Below are positions 51,613 to 59,263 of a DNA stretch of 64,000 nt, in pieces; the stretch's first letter is position 1; each line of letters begins with the position of its first letter. Source of the DNA: Io17-Chloro-G2 sp034420695 (GTDB lineage Bacteria; Chloroflexota; Dehalococcoidia; Lucifugimonadales; UBA3495); contig DAOULB010000006.1 in NCBI GenBank assembly GCA_034420695.1, forward strand, positions 66,655 to 130,654, given 5' to 3'. The translations under genes were made by a program, and so were the position numbers. The notes beneath the pieces were generated by a model, which had not been told where the DNA came from, ran no database searches, and saw only the letters and a list, made by a program, of their open reading frames with translations.

Positions 51613-52872
51613 ATGAAAGGCATGGATGCATTTACCGAGAACGTGAAATGTCCAAAATGCGAGTCCCCCCATGTTGTCAAGGCCGGGACTCGAAACGGGC
51701 ACCAGCGGTACCTATGCCGCGCCTGTTCCAAGAAGTTCCCCGCCAACGGAAAGGCGGCGGGGCGGCGCATCCGGGCGGACCGGATGGGCGAGGCGATACG
51801 ACTGTTCTACGCCGGCATGTCCTACAAGCAGATCGCCGAGAACCTGGAAGAGACTTACGACGTCCCCGCACTCTCCACGGCTACGATTTACCAGTGGGTC
51901 AGGGACTACACTAAAGATGCCTTGAAGGAAATGGAGGGCCATAAGGCTCACGCCGGTGGCCGATGGCTGGTGGACGAAATGCAGCTGCGGGTGGGTGGTC
52001 GGGAGTATTGGGTCTGGAACGTCATGGACGAGAGCACCCGCTACCTGCTGGCTTCCCAACTGACCAAAGAGCGGGACGCCCGGGCGGCTGAGTCCGTCTT
52101 GATGAAGGCGGCTGGGGCTGCGGTACAGCACCCCAAAGCAGTCACCACCGCCCTGGCGGACTATTACGTACCCGCGGTGGAGAAGGTCCTTCCCGAAGCC
52201 AGGCACTTCCGGTCGCCGTGGGTGACGAACCCGGAGAACAACCAATTTCTGCCCGGGGGAGCACGGGCCAGGTTCGGGCAGCGCTCCAAGGCCCTGCGGA
52301 GGCTGAGCAGCAAGGAAAGCGTACAACTCTACCTTGACGGCTGGACCCAGACCTACAACCACTTCAGAACCCCAGAATCCATGGCCCATAGACTTCCCGG
52401 CCGAGCCGCCGAGGTAAACCCGCCGGTCAAAAGCTGGGCCGATGTGGTGTGGAGGCGCGACCGCTATGGCTGGCCCGAGAGAGCAGGCACAGCGGAAATT
52501 GCAAAGGTGGAGGAGAGATCTGACACTGCCTCCATGCCCGAGCAACAAGACATCTCCGACGGCGTGGACGTGTTGCGCCATGCTCCACAGCGGCACCGGG
52601 CCCTTGAGGGCAGCCATCCCGGACCACGGGGGCTGATGCAGACGGGCGACATGGACTCGGGCTCCAAGCAGCCTATCACCCCGGACGCCGAGGACCTGCC
52701 TACCGAGACGCAATCGTCACCGAAGAGGTCCAGCGGCAAACCCAAGAAACCGGCACCACGCCGGCGAAAGGTGCGGTACAAGCCCACGGTCACAGGCCTC
52801 AAGTCCGGCAAGTCCAGGCTCGTGGCTCCACGGAAAACCAGGACCTACCCTAGACCGGTCAGGAAGGCGTAG
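51613..52872 (+). CDS. Transposase-like protein with degraded DDE site and basic C-terminal tail
   Basis: 419 residues from ATG 51613. An N-terminal zinc ribbon (VKCPKCESPHVVKAG...RYLCRACSKKF) and helix-turn-helix (MSYKQIAENLEETYDVPALSTATIYQWV) lead to an IS6/IS240-like DDE domain: WLVDEMQLRVGGREYWVWNVMDESTRYLLASQ. The first Asp is present, but where relatives have TDGL this has TTALADYY, and where they have a Glu before the final YNHFR helix this has NNQFLPGGARARFGQRSK, so two of three catalytic acids look lost. About 130 Pro/Lys/Arg-rich residues follow the domain. It may be a decayed transposase or a co-opted DNA-binding protein. No terminal repeats were found. Confidence 0.7.
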   Translation: MKGMDAFTENVKCPKCESPHVVKAGTRNGHQRYLCRACSKKFPANGKAAGRRIRADRMGEAIRLFYAGMSYKQIAENLEETYDVPALSTATIYQWVRDYTKDALKEMEGHKAHAGGRWLVDEMQLRVGGREYWVWNVMDESTRYLLASQLTKERDARAAESVLMKAAGAAVQHPKAVTTALADYYVPAVEKVLPEARHFRSPWVTNPENNQFLPGGARARFGQRSKALRRLSSKESVQLYLDGWTQTYNHFRTPESMAHRLPGRAAEVNPPVKSWADVVWRRDRYGWPERAGTAEIAKVEERSDTASMPEQQDISDGVDVLRHAPQRHRALEGSHPGPRGLMQTGDMDSGSKQPITPDAEDLPTETQSSPKRSSGKPKKPAPRRRKVRYKPTVTGLKSGKSRLVAPRKTRTYPRPVRKA

Positions 52873-53872
52873 CAACTGGAACGGTCAGGTCGAGCCCCAT
52901 AGACGATTGGATAGGTCTGTCCTTTGGCACATCCAAGCCAAATGAAGGCTATCCATCCCACAAATAGGGGCCTAGAAGGAGATGTTGCTCCAGCCGGACT
53001 TTCTCATATCGTGCCACCGCTTGGCTCCCAACTTATGCAAAGCGACTGTCCACGGAATGAGGGAAATTACCAATGCGCCTTCGCCAAAAGCAAAAATGTC
53101 TACGACGGAACCGGGGAAGACAATTAGAAGGTCATTTGATCCAATGCGGCGGAGCGAAAGCTTGACCAGTTCTCGGACTCTGACCGCCGCATCCCCAGGG
53201 GTCCGATCCCTGGCTCGAAGCAGCAAGTATCCAAATGCAACACATAAGTTCACTTCGTCGTTTTTCCAAGCCCCATCCCGGAGCGCTGAGAGGAAGAGCC
53301 AAGAAAATCATTGGGTGTGAGCCGGCTCCCGGCCGCAGGTATGGCCACGGTGAGTCCCCTCATCCTCTTATCATCAGGCACAAACCCACGGTTAGTTCGC
53401 CGGCCGATTGGACGAAGTGGCGGGAACCGGTACTCTTTTCCCCAAACGTCGGGGGTTACCTTTCCAATGCTAAACCTCGGCAGACAACGTTTACAAGAAA
53501 CTCGTCCTAGTCGACAGATACCATTCTACGTCGTCTAGGAGTCTCTGTCGCCAATGAAACCATTTTAAGATGAACTTACGGGAGGTTAAGCTGCCGGTCA
53601 GCAACTGGGATATGGGACCTGCCACAGTTCGGTTCGTGGCTTGTGGGGTAAATTGTGGGATAAATGGAAGAATAGGCCGAATTTCGTGCGTAATATAGAA
53701 TAGTCGCATCCCGCCAACAATTGTCAGGAATAGTTCTCCAAACATGCCCCTCCAAGCATACTTGGTAGCCAAGACCCGCTCCGTCGGGTCTTTTCTTGTC
53801 CGGACTAGACCGGCGTAATCCAGTTGTGCTTTGGGATAAACAGTGGGATGAGAAAGCGGAATGTAGAGCGAA
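52873..53872. other. Region without recognised genes before the P4-type integrase
   Basis: 1 kb. Open frames on the minus strand at 52972-53253 and 53491-53907 have no recognisable domain and unremarkable starts. Composition is less GC-rich than the core genome. The only clear signal is the terminator at 53771. Confidence 0.35.
53771..53797 (+). terminator. Intrinsic terminator
   Basis: AAGACCCG pairs with CGGGTCTT around CTCCGT and is followed by TTCTTG on the plus strand; the A-flank on the other side also allows minus-strand use. Confidence 0.6.
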
Positions 53873-55038
53873 ATGAAGTTGAGGTGGACCCGGGTCAATG
53901 CAATCAAACAACCGGGCCGCTATGGTGACAGCCTGGGTCTATACCTCAACGTTGCGCCGGGCGGCTCAAAGAACTGGATTCAGCGGACCATCATTGAAGG
54001 CAAGCGCCGTGATATTGGGCTGGGCGGTTATCCCACAGTCTCTCTTGCGGAGGCCCGGGAAAATGCCAGGGAGAACCGGGCAGCAGTAGCAGGGGGTCGA
54101 AACCCGCTGTCTGAAAGAGTTCCACCCCTGGGTACAATCCCTACGTTTGAAGAAACGGCCCGATCTACCCACGCGACATTGCGGGGGAAATGGAGACCTG
54201 CTGGACATTCTGAGGGTTGGCTGCGTACGCTCAGTTACCAGGTCTTTCCAGAAAAAGGGATCGACCAGTCAATGAGATATCCCGCGTCGACATTCTCGAC
54301 GTTCTTGTTCCTCTGTTCCGTACCAAGCCGGAAACGGCCAGGAGACTTCGGCAACGAATCCGGTCAACATTCAAATGGGCACAGTCCTACGATCACGTAG
54401 ACGAAAATCCAGCCGGGGAAAAACCAGATGCCGCCTTGCCCGCTGTCCCGCGCCAAGCGGCCCACTGGAGGGCGCTTCCCTATGCTGAGTTACCTTATGC
54501 CATAGCAACGATTAGGGCCAGCTATTCGAGCGTGTCGGCAAAGCTGGCCCTGGGGTTTTTGGCCTTGACAGCTACACGTAGCGGAGAAGTCCGTGGCGCT
54601 ACATGGGCTGAAGTAAATTGGGAGCGCCGTCTGTGGACAATACCGGCGTCACGAATGAAAGGTGGTGCTGAACATCGGTTTCCTCTTTCCGACGCCGCTT
54701 TGCACGTCTTGGAACAAGCGGCAGTCCTACGCGAGCCAGGGGAGTTCATCTTCCCTTCCCCCGTGAAGGCCGGTCGGGGGTTGTCTGACATGACGATGAC
54801 CAAAATTCTTAGAACAACCGGCTTAGCCGAGAAAATGACGGTACATGGAATCCGGTCTACATTCCGGGATTGGGTTGCGGAACAGACTCCTACGCCTTGG
54901 GCGGTTGCCGAGATTGCCCTGGCCCACAAGGTAGGCTCCACTGTTGAGCAAGCCTATCACCGGACAGACTTGCTGGACCAAAGGCGGGAATTGATGAGGG
55001 TATGGGCCGATTTTCTTAACCAGAGTGGACCTGAATAG
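53873..55038 (+). pseudogene. P4-type tyrosine integrase, frameshifted
   Basis: The N-terminal DUF4102 arm-binding domain (AIKQPGRYGDSLGLYLNVAPGGSKNWIQRTIIEGKRRDIGLGGYPTVSLAEAREN) is in one frame from 53873, and the rest continues one frame over: RDRPVNEISRVDILDVLVPLFRTKPETARRLRQRIRSTFKWA, TATRSGEVRGATW, HGIRSTFRDWVAEQ and VEQAYHRTDLLDQRRELM, with the catalytic Arg, His-x-x-Arg and Tyr all intact. The shift lies close to GAAAAAGGGATCG near 54250, a homopolymer, so either a real single-base mutation or an assembly error. The family is common in Proteobacterial islands and looks foreign here. Confidence 0.85.
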
Positions 55039-55639
55039 CGTGCCAACATGGCTATGAGGAACCCCTAGAGGGTCTCTCAAGTATCAAGTTGCCTTAAATG
55101 GAGGCGCAGCAGCAGTCGGGAAACTCGTGCAAATGAAGCCGATTTGCATAGTTTCTCCATGTTTGAATTAGGCCACGAGCGGATTGACCACCGGCTCTTG
55201 GCTGTTGCACATTTCGATAGCTTTGGCCATTTGAGACCTGTCAAATGATTAGGAATCCAACTACTAGACCTTAGCCGGGAATGTCAACTGCTCGAACAAA
55301 TTGGCTAAACTGTGGCTTCCAATTGTAAGGAGGCCTTCCTTTAATGGATTGGGCTGACCACTGCCACATTACATCGTTCGAGTCCACCACGGTGGCGCGT
55401 TATAATCCAAGCCAAGCGGTAGCGATAGCTCCCGACCCATGCGCAGTGGATGTTGCACGCCGCGCGTGAGGGAGAACCGGAGTGGCACTCCTAGATTCCA
55501 AGGGGCAGGCCCATCTGATTAAGTTCAGGAATCGTCTCCACACGCCGGACCAGAAGCCACGGAGGCATATGGGTGAACTGCGCCGTTAGCACCGTTGCCG
55601 TGGGAGAAAATGTAGTTTTGGGAGGCTTTCGAGCGGGTG
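55039..55639. other. Gap after the integrase
   Basis: 601 bases with no supported gene, RNA or repeat that I can recognise. It converges from the integrase on one side and DUF1326 on the other. Confidence 0.35.
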
Positions 55640-56242
55640 TCAGCCCTCGAAGCGGAACGCGCCCTGGATGGCGTTGTGGTTTTCCAGGCTAATGTCCCAG
55701 CCCAGTTGCGGCACCGAGGACGTCCAGTGGGTCGCCCGGGAAACGTAGGCTGGGCTGCCCGGAATAGTGGTGTGGATGCTGTCGTTCAGCGTGGTTCCAT
55801 CGCCGTCGGGGCCGCAGCAGGGCTCCATGTCGGCCGACACCGCGTTGCCGATGCGGAGGATGCCCCGGCCTTCGACCACGGTGCATTCCATCGGCTCTTC
55901 CCGCGCCTCCACCAGGGTTCCGACCAGGCCGGCCATCTCTGCAAGGGCGACGCCCAGTTCGCCGTTGAACGCCTCCGTCAATGCGTTCTGCTGCTCGGGA
56001 GTCGCCCGGTCGTCAAGCACTTGCACGCAGCGATAATCGCCGTCCAGCACGTTGCCCGCTATATGCAGCAGTTGCGCCACCGACATCCCGGACACGTCGA
56101 TTCCCTGGATGTCGCCCCGTTCGATGAGGTAGGCGACTACCGAGTCGTACGTGCCGTTGTGCGGGTCTTCGCCAATCCAGCAAGGGCAGAGGACCTTGCA
56201 CTCGCAGACTTCCAGCGGTTGACCTTCGAGCGTGTATGACAT
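55640..56242 (-). CDS. DUF1326 family protein
   Basis: A 200-residue cytoplasmic protein of DUF1326 (PF07040). The N-terminal CECKVLCPCWIGEDP gives a cluster of four cysteines, with another pair at MEPCCGPDGDGTTL, suggesting metal binding. It is encoded directly after a DUF2182 membrane protein, the standard pairing of this family. The biochemical role is unknown; a metal-handling membrane pair is the usual guess. ATG 56242. Confidence 0.85.
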   Translation of the reverse strand: MSYTLEGQPLEVCECKVLCPCWIGEDPHNGTYDSVVAYLIERGDIQGIDVSGMSVAQLLHIAGNVLDGDYRCVQVLDDRATPEQQNALTEAFNGELGVALAEMAGLVGTLVEAREEPMECTVVEGRGILRIGNAVSADMEPCCGPDGDGTTLNDSIHTTIPGSPAYVSRATHWTSSVPQLGWDISLENHNAIQGAFRFEG

Positions 56243-56267
56243 CGGTCACCGCCTTTGTTGTGGCTCA

Positions 56268-57026
56268 CTAATTCGCCAAATAACCCTGTGCCCCGGTCGT
56301 CAAGCCAACGACGAGCAGCACAAGGCCCAGCGGAGTGGCCAGTCGCCGCCCCCCTCCCCCCGGCAAGTTCTTCTCAATCACCATGACTGTGCCCAGCGCA
56401 ATCATCCACAAAATGCTGCCCAATCCCACGGCAAACATCACCAACATCAGGGACCAGCAACATCCGACGCACCATGCGCCGTGGTCCAACCCAACGCGCA
56501 GGGACTGAATTTCCCGGCTCCCTCGTCCGGTCCGGCGCCGGGTGATAAAGCTCAAGGGGGCGCGGCACCGGTCCAGGCAGGCGTATTTCCATTGCGTGAA
56601 GTGGTAGGCTCCGGCTGCCAAGAGTACTGTCACACTCACCGCCCACACATTAGCGGACAGCCAGTCCAGCGCGTTCACCAGCCGGTGCAACGCAACATCC
56701 CCCGGCCAAACCGCCGCACCGAATACGGACCACACCACCATATACCCGAAGACCAGTAGCAGAGTCAGCCAAGCTCCGTCCTTTCGTCGTCTGGTCAACC
56801 TCCGAAATAGGGCGACCATCGGGATAGCAATAGGAAGCATCATCGCTGATGTCATCAAGACCCACCCTGCTATAAATAGTAGGAACGCTGTGGCGTCCAA
56901 AGACTCACCATGACCGTGCACGTGGCCTACGCCCAACCGCCCCCACAACCAAAGGCCCAGCCAAGACAGGACCGCCACCCCGAGTAGGGTCGAAACTAAG
57001 ATCCGATTTTCCCGCGAACCCGTCAC
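56268..57026 (-). CDS. DUF2182 integral membrane protein
   Basis: About 250 residues with six or so membrane segments, belonging to DUF2182 (PF09948, predicted metal-binding). Marks are GWVLMTSAMMLPIAIPMV, YHFTQWKYACLDRCRAPL and GAWCVGCCWSLMLVMF, whose Cys residues may bind metal in the membrane. The start is uncertain: GTG 57026 or TTG 57071, neither with a good ribosome site; the latter overlaps the cache gene by 32 bases. Forms a likely operon with the cache lipoprotein upstream and DUF1326 downstream. Confidence 0.83.
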   Translation of the reverse strand: MTGSRENRILVSTLLGVAVLSWLGLWLWGRLGVGHVHGHGESLDATAFLLFIAGWVLMTSAMMLPIAIPMVALFRRLTRRRKDGAWLTLLLVFGYMVVWSVFGAAVWPGDVALHRLVNALDWLSANVWAVSVTVLLAAGAYHFTQWKYACLDRCRAPLSFITRRRTGRGSREIQSLRVGLDHGAWCVGCCWSLMLVMFAVGLGSILWMIALGTVMVIEKNLPGGGGRRLATPLGLVLLVVGLTTGAQGYLAN

Positions 57027-57039
57027 TTTATCAGTCCGA

Positions 57040-57519
57040 TCATTGGATTCCCTCGTACCAGCCCGCCGCAAAGAACGCGTCGCCGCTTCTCACCACCCAA
57101 GAGTGCTTCGGCGCCGGCGCGTTGCCCTCGGCCGGATTCTCAAACGTGTAATTTACCCACTTGCCGGCTTCGGTTGCAGTCATCATCTCAGGCCCGAACT
57201 CGTACCCATTGATGTCCGTGCGCAGTTCCTCGAAAAAGCTCTGCCCAACGAACTTCCCGTCAAAGCGGGCAATTATCTCCCCGGTGTCGTCGAAAACGAA
57301 AACGTACCATTCCCCATCCCGACTTGCTGGGCTGTTGTAGTAAGCCAGCATCGCGTCTCGTCCATCCTTTTTGTACCGTTCCACCGCCTCCGCTACCAGA
57401 TGCTGGGTGTAGGCTGCCGGGTCGGACTTGTCGGCGGAGTTGGTTCCACAAGCCAGAGCTGCCAGCAAAAAGGCCAGTGATATCGCCATCATCATGCGAG
57501 CAATCAGGGTTCCGTTCAT
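57040..57519 (-). CDS. Single-cache-domain lipoprotein
   Basis: 159 residues. A signal peptide with lipobox (LAALACGTNS, Cys24) leads to a cache domain: LVAEAVERYKKDGRDAMLAYYNSPASRDGEWYVFVFDDTGEIIARFDGKFVGQSFFEELRTDINGYEFG, with a WVNYTFENPAEG...KHSWVVRSGDAFFAAGWY end. Cache domains bind small extracellular ligands; this one has no signalling domain. AGGAGGG precedes ATG 57519. First gene of the DUF2182/DUF1326 operon, perhaps its sensor. Confidence 0.85.
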   Translation of the reverse strand: MNGTLIARMMMAISLAFLLAALACGTNSADKSDPAAYTQHLVAEAVERYKKDGRDAMLAYYNSPASRDGEWYVFVFDDTGEIIARFDGKFVGQSFFEELRTDINGYEFGPEMMTATEAGKWVNYTFENPAEGNAPAPKHSWVVRSGDAFFAAGWYEGIQ

Positions 57520-57622
57520 CGTGGCCCTCCTTTTGCATGGGAATTATATACTTGATTACCCAACCTAGCGGCTAGAGATAAAGCTGCTCAATCATAGTTA
57601 GCGACAGCCCCCGGCATCAACC

Positions 57623-57634
57623 GGGGGGGGGGGG
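57623..57634. repeat. Run of 12 guanines
   Basis: An uninterrupted G12 tract beside a CCCCCGG/CCGGGGG hairpin (57608-57627), between the cache gene and the IS3 element. It may be a slippage-prone site or an assembly uncertainty. Confidence 0.6.
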
Positions 57635-57659
57635 CGTTGTCTGAGGTGAACCCGGAAAG

Positions 57660-58953
57660 TCGGACAGGTAGCTAAGTGAGAGTCCCGCTCCTAAGCTAAG
57701 GACAGCGGTTGCTGTCGGGAAGGAGGGGGAAATGTCGAAAGGACAAAGGAAGTTCAGCCCGGCTTTCAAAGCCAATGTGGGACTGGAGGCGGTTAAGGGA
57801 CAGAAGACGGTGGCCCAACTGGCCGCCAGGTATGAAGTCCATCCCGGGCATATTCAGGCTTGGAAAAAGGCTCTTGTGGAGGGCGCTTCCGGCGGCTTCG
57901 GCAACGGCCAGGAACAGAAGGCCAAGAACGACGCCGCCCTGGTCGCCCGGCTGTACCAGGAGATCGGCCAGCTCAAGGTGGAGCGGGATTTCTTGGCGGA
58001 GAGGTCCGGTCCATGAGTCCAGCCCGGCGGCGGCAGATGGTGGACCGGGAACATCCGAAGCTGCCGATAATGCGGCAGTGCGCTCTGCTGGGCGTCAGCC
58101 GTTCCAGCGTCTACTACCGTCCCAGGACGGCCTCGGAAGAGGACCTGTTCCTGATGGGCGAGATCGACCGGCAGTACCTGGAGACCCCCTTCTACGGGTC
58201 GAGGCGGATGAGGGCCTGGCTGGAGAGGCGGGGGATACGCGTGAACCGGAAGCGGGTGCAGCGGCTGATGCGGGTCATGGGGCTAAGGGCCATCTACCGG
58301 AAGCCCGGCACCAGCAGGTCTACGCCGGGGGCCAAAGTCTATCCCTACCTGTTGAGCAAGGCCAGTATCACCCGGCCCAACCAGGTGTGGGCGGCGGACA
58401 TAACCTACCTGCCCATGGCCCGGGGGTTCCTCTACTTGGTGGCCATCATGGACTGGCACAGCCGGTACGTGGTGGCCTGGCGGCTGTCCAACACCCTGGA
58501 GACCGGCTTTTGCACCGAGGTGCTGGAGGAAGCGCTGGGTAAGGGCAAGCCGGAGGTGTTCAACACCGACCAGGGGAGCCAGTTCACCAGCCTGGAGTTC
58601 ACCCAGGTGCTGCAGGACCGGGGCGTGAGGATCAGCATGGACGGGAGGGGGCGCTACTCCGACAACATCTTCGTGGAGAGGCTGTGGCGGACGGTGAAGT
58701 ACGAAGAGGTGCACCTGAAGGCTTACGCCGACGCCCGCGAAGCCGGCAGGGAACTGGGGGACTATTTCCGGTTCTACAACCATCTGAGGCCCCATCAGGC
58801 CTTGGGCTACCGGACGCCGGCCGAGGTGTTCCACGGGGAGCTGGGAGTTCTGGAGGAGGAACCCAACGAAAGGAGGTGTCCACCGAAAACAAGGTCAGAC
58901 CTACTGGCAGGAGGGCCGGGATTCTCACTTAGCTCTGCCTTGATTCTGTCCAA
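57660..58953 (+). mobile_element. IS3-family insertion sequence
   Basis: About 1.3 kb with orfA and orfB. Imperfect inverted ends: TCGGACAGG...AGCTAAGTGAGAGTCCCG on the left (57660-57688) matches the reverse complement of the right end (TTGGACAG...AGCTAAGTGAGAATCCCGG, ending at 58953), with a small length difference between the matching blocks. No target duplication is evident. Exact tips are uncertain by a base or two. Confidence 0.8.
57732..58016 (+). CDS. IS3-family transposase OrfA
   Basis: A 94-residue helix-turn-helix protein with leucine zipper-like end: KFSPAFKANVGLEAVKGQKTVAQLAARYEVHPGHIQAWKKAL, then RLYQEIGQLKVERDFLAERSG. It binds the IS ends. The stop overlaps the orfB start (ATGA), and orfB lies in the -1 frame, so either coupling or programmed -1 frameshifting could make the full transposase. 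I see no A6G slippery site. GGAGGGG is upstream of the ATG. Confidence 0.92.
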   Translation: MSKGQRKFSPAFKANVGLEAVKGQKTVAQLAARYEVHPGHIQAWKKALVEGASGGFGNGQEQKAKNDAALVARLYQEIGQLKVERDFLAERSGP

Positions 58954-58957
58954 ATAA
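58013..58957 (+). CDS. IS3-family transposase OrfB
   Basis: A 314-residue integrase-core protein with an intact catalytic triad: WAADITYLP (Asp), VFNTDQGSQF (Asp) and SDNIFVERLWRTVKYEE (Glu), plus the N-terminal HTH_21 segment EIDRQYLETPFYGSRRMRAWLERRGIRVNRKRVQRLMRVMGL. It should be active. Its TAA stop (58955-58957) lies just past the proposed right tip of the IS, in the flanking base pairs that are duplicated around the neighbouring MITE. Confidence 0.93.
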   Translation: MSPARRRQMVDREHPKLPIMRQCALLGVSRSSVYYRPRTASEEDLFLMGEIDRQYLETPFYGSRRMRAWLERRGIRVNRKRVQRLMRVMGLRAIYRKPGTSRSTPGAKVYPYLLSKASITRPNQVWAADITYLPMARGFLYLVAIMDWHSRYVVAWRLSNTLETGFCTEVLEEALGKGKPEVFNTDQGSQFTSLEFTQVLQDRGVRISMDGRGRYSDNIFVERLWRTVKYEEVHLKAYADAREAGRELGDYFRFYNHLRPHQALGYRTPAEVFHGELGVLEEEPNERRCPPKTRSDLLAGGPGFSLSSALILSK

Positions 58958-59119
58958 CCGGCTCTTCCGCAAGTTTGGTGAAGGTGACCAAAATTAGGCG
59001 CGGGTGGCCACGGCATTAAGGGATGACGGGCATGTGACCGATCGGTTCGGTCCCTATTTTCGCTTATTTGTCGAGCTTTTTCGGAATCATCACCAAAAGT
59101 GCGGAAGAGCCAAATAACC
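58952..59119. mobile_element. ISL3-type miniature element (MITE) with target duplication
   Basis: A 152-bp non-coding element (58960-59111). Its ends are inverted repeats of about 22 bp: GGCTCTTCCGCAAGTTTGGTGA on the left and, reversed, GGCTCTTCCGCACTTTTGGTGA on the right (20 of 22 match). GGCTCTTCCG tips are typical of the ISL3 family. It is flanked by a perfect 8-bp direct repeat AAATAACC (58952-58959 and 59112-59119), the duplication length of ISL3. It sits at the right edge of the IS3 element. Confidence 0.88.
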
Positions 59120-59263
59120 GGGTCCACTTCAGCCACAAGTCAGGCAGTCAATCGGTCCAGGTGGCCCACTTTACCTCCGCCGATTACACTTTGAAGGCCG
59201 GGGTCAAAACAAGCGGGTTGTCAGATGTCAAAGTCATGGCCAATAGCTACGCTGACTCGGCAA

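Noticed and set aside
53491..53907. 138-aa minus-strand open frame before the integrase
   Set aside because: Overlaps the integrase start, crosses a terminator-like hairpin and shows no motif.
57732..58957. Programmed -1 frameshift site joining orfA and orfB
   Set aside because: Frames are compatible, but no slippery heptamer such as A6G is present before the overlap; ATGA coupling is enough.
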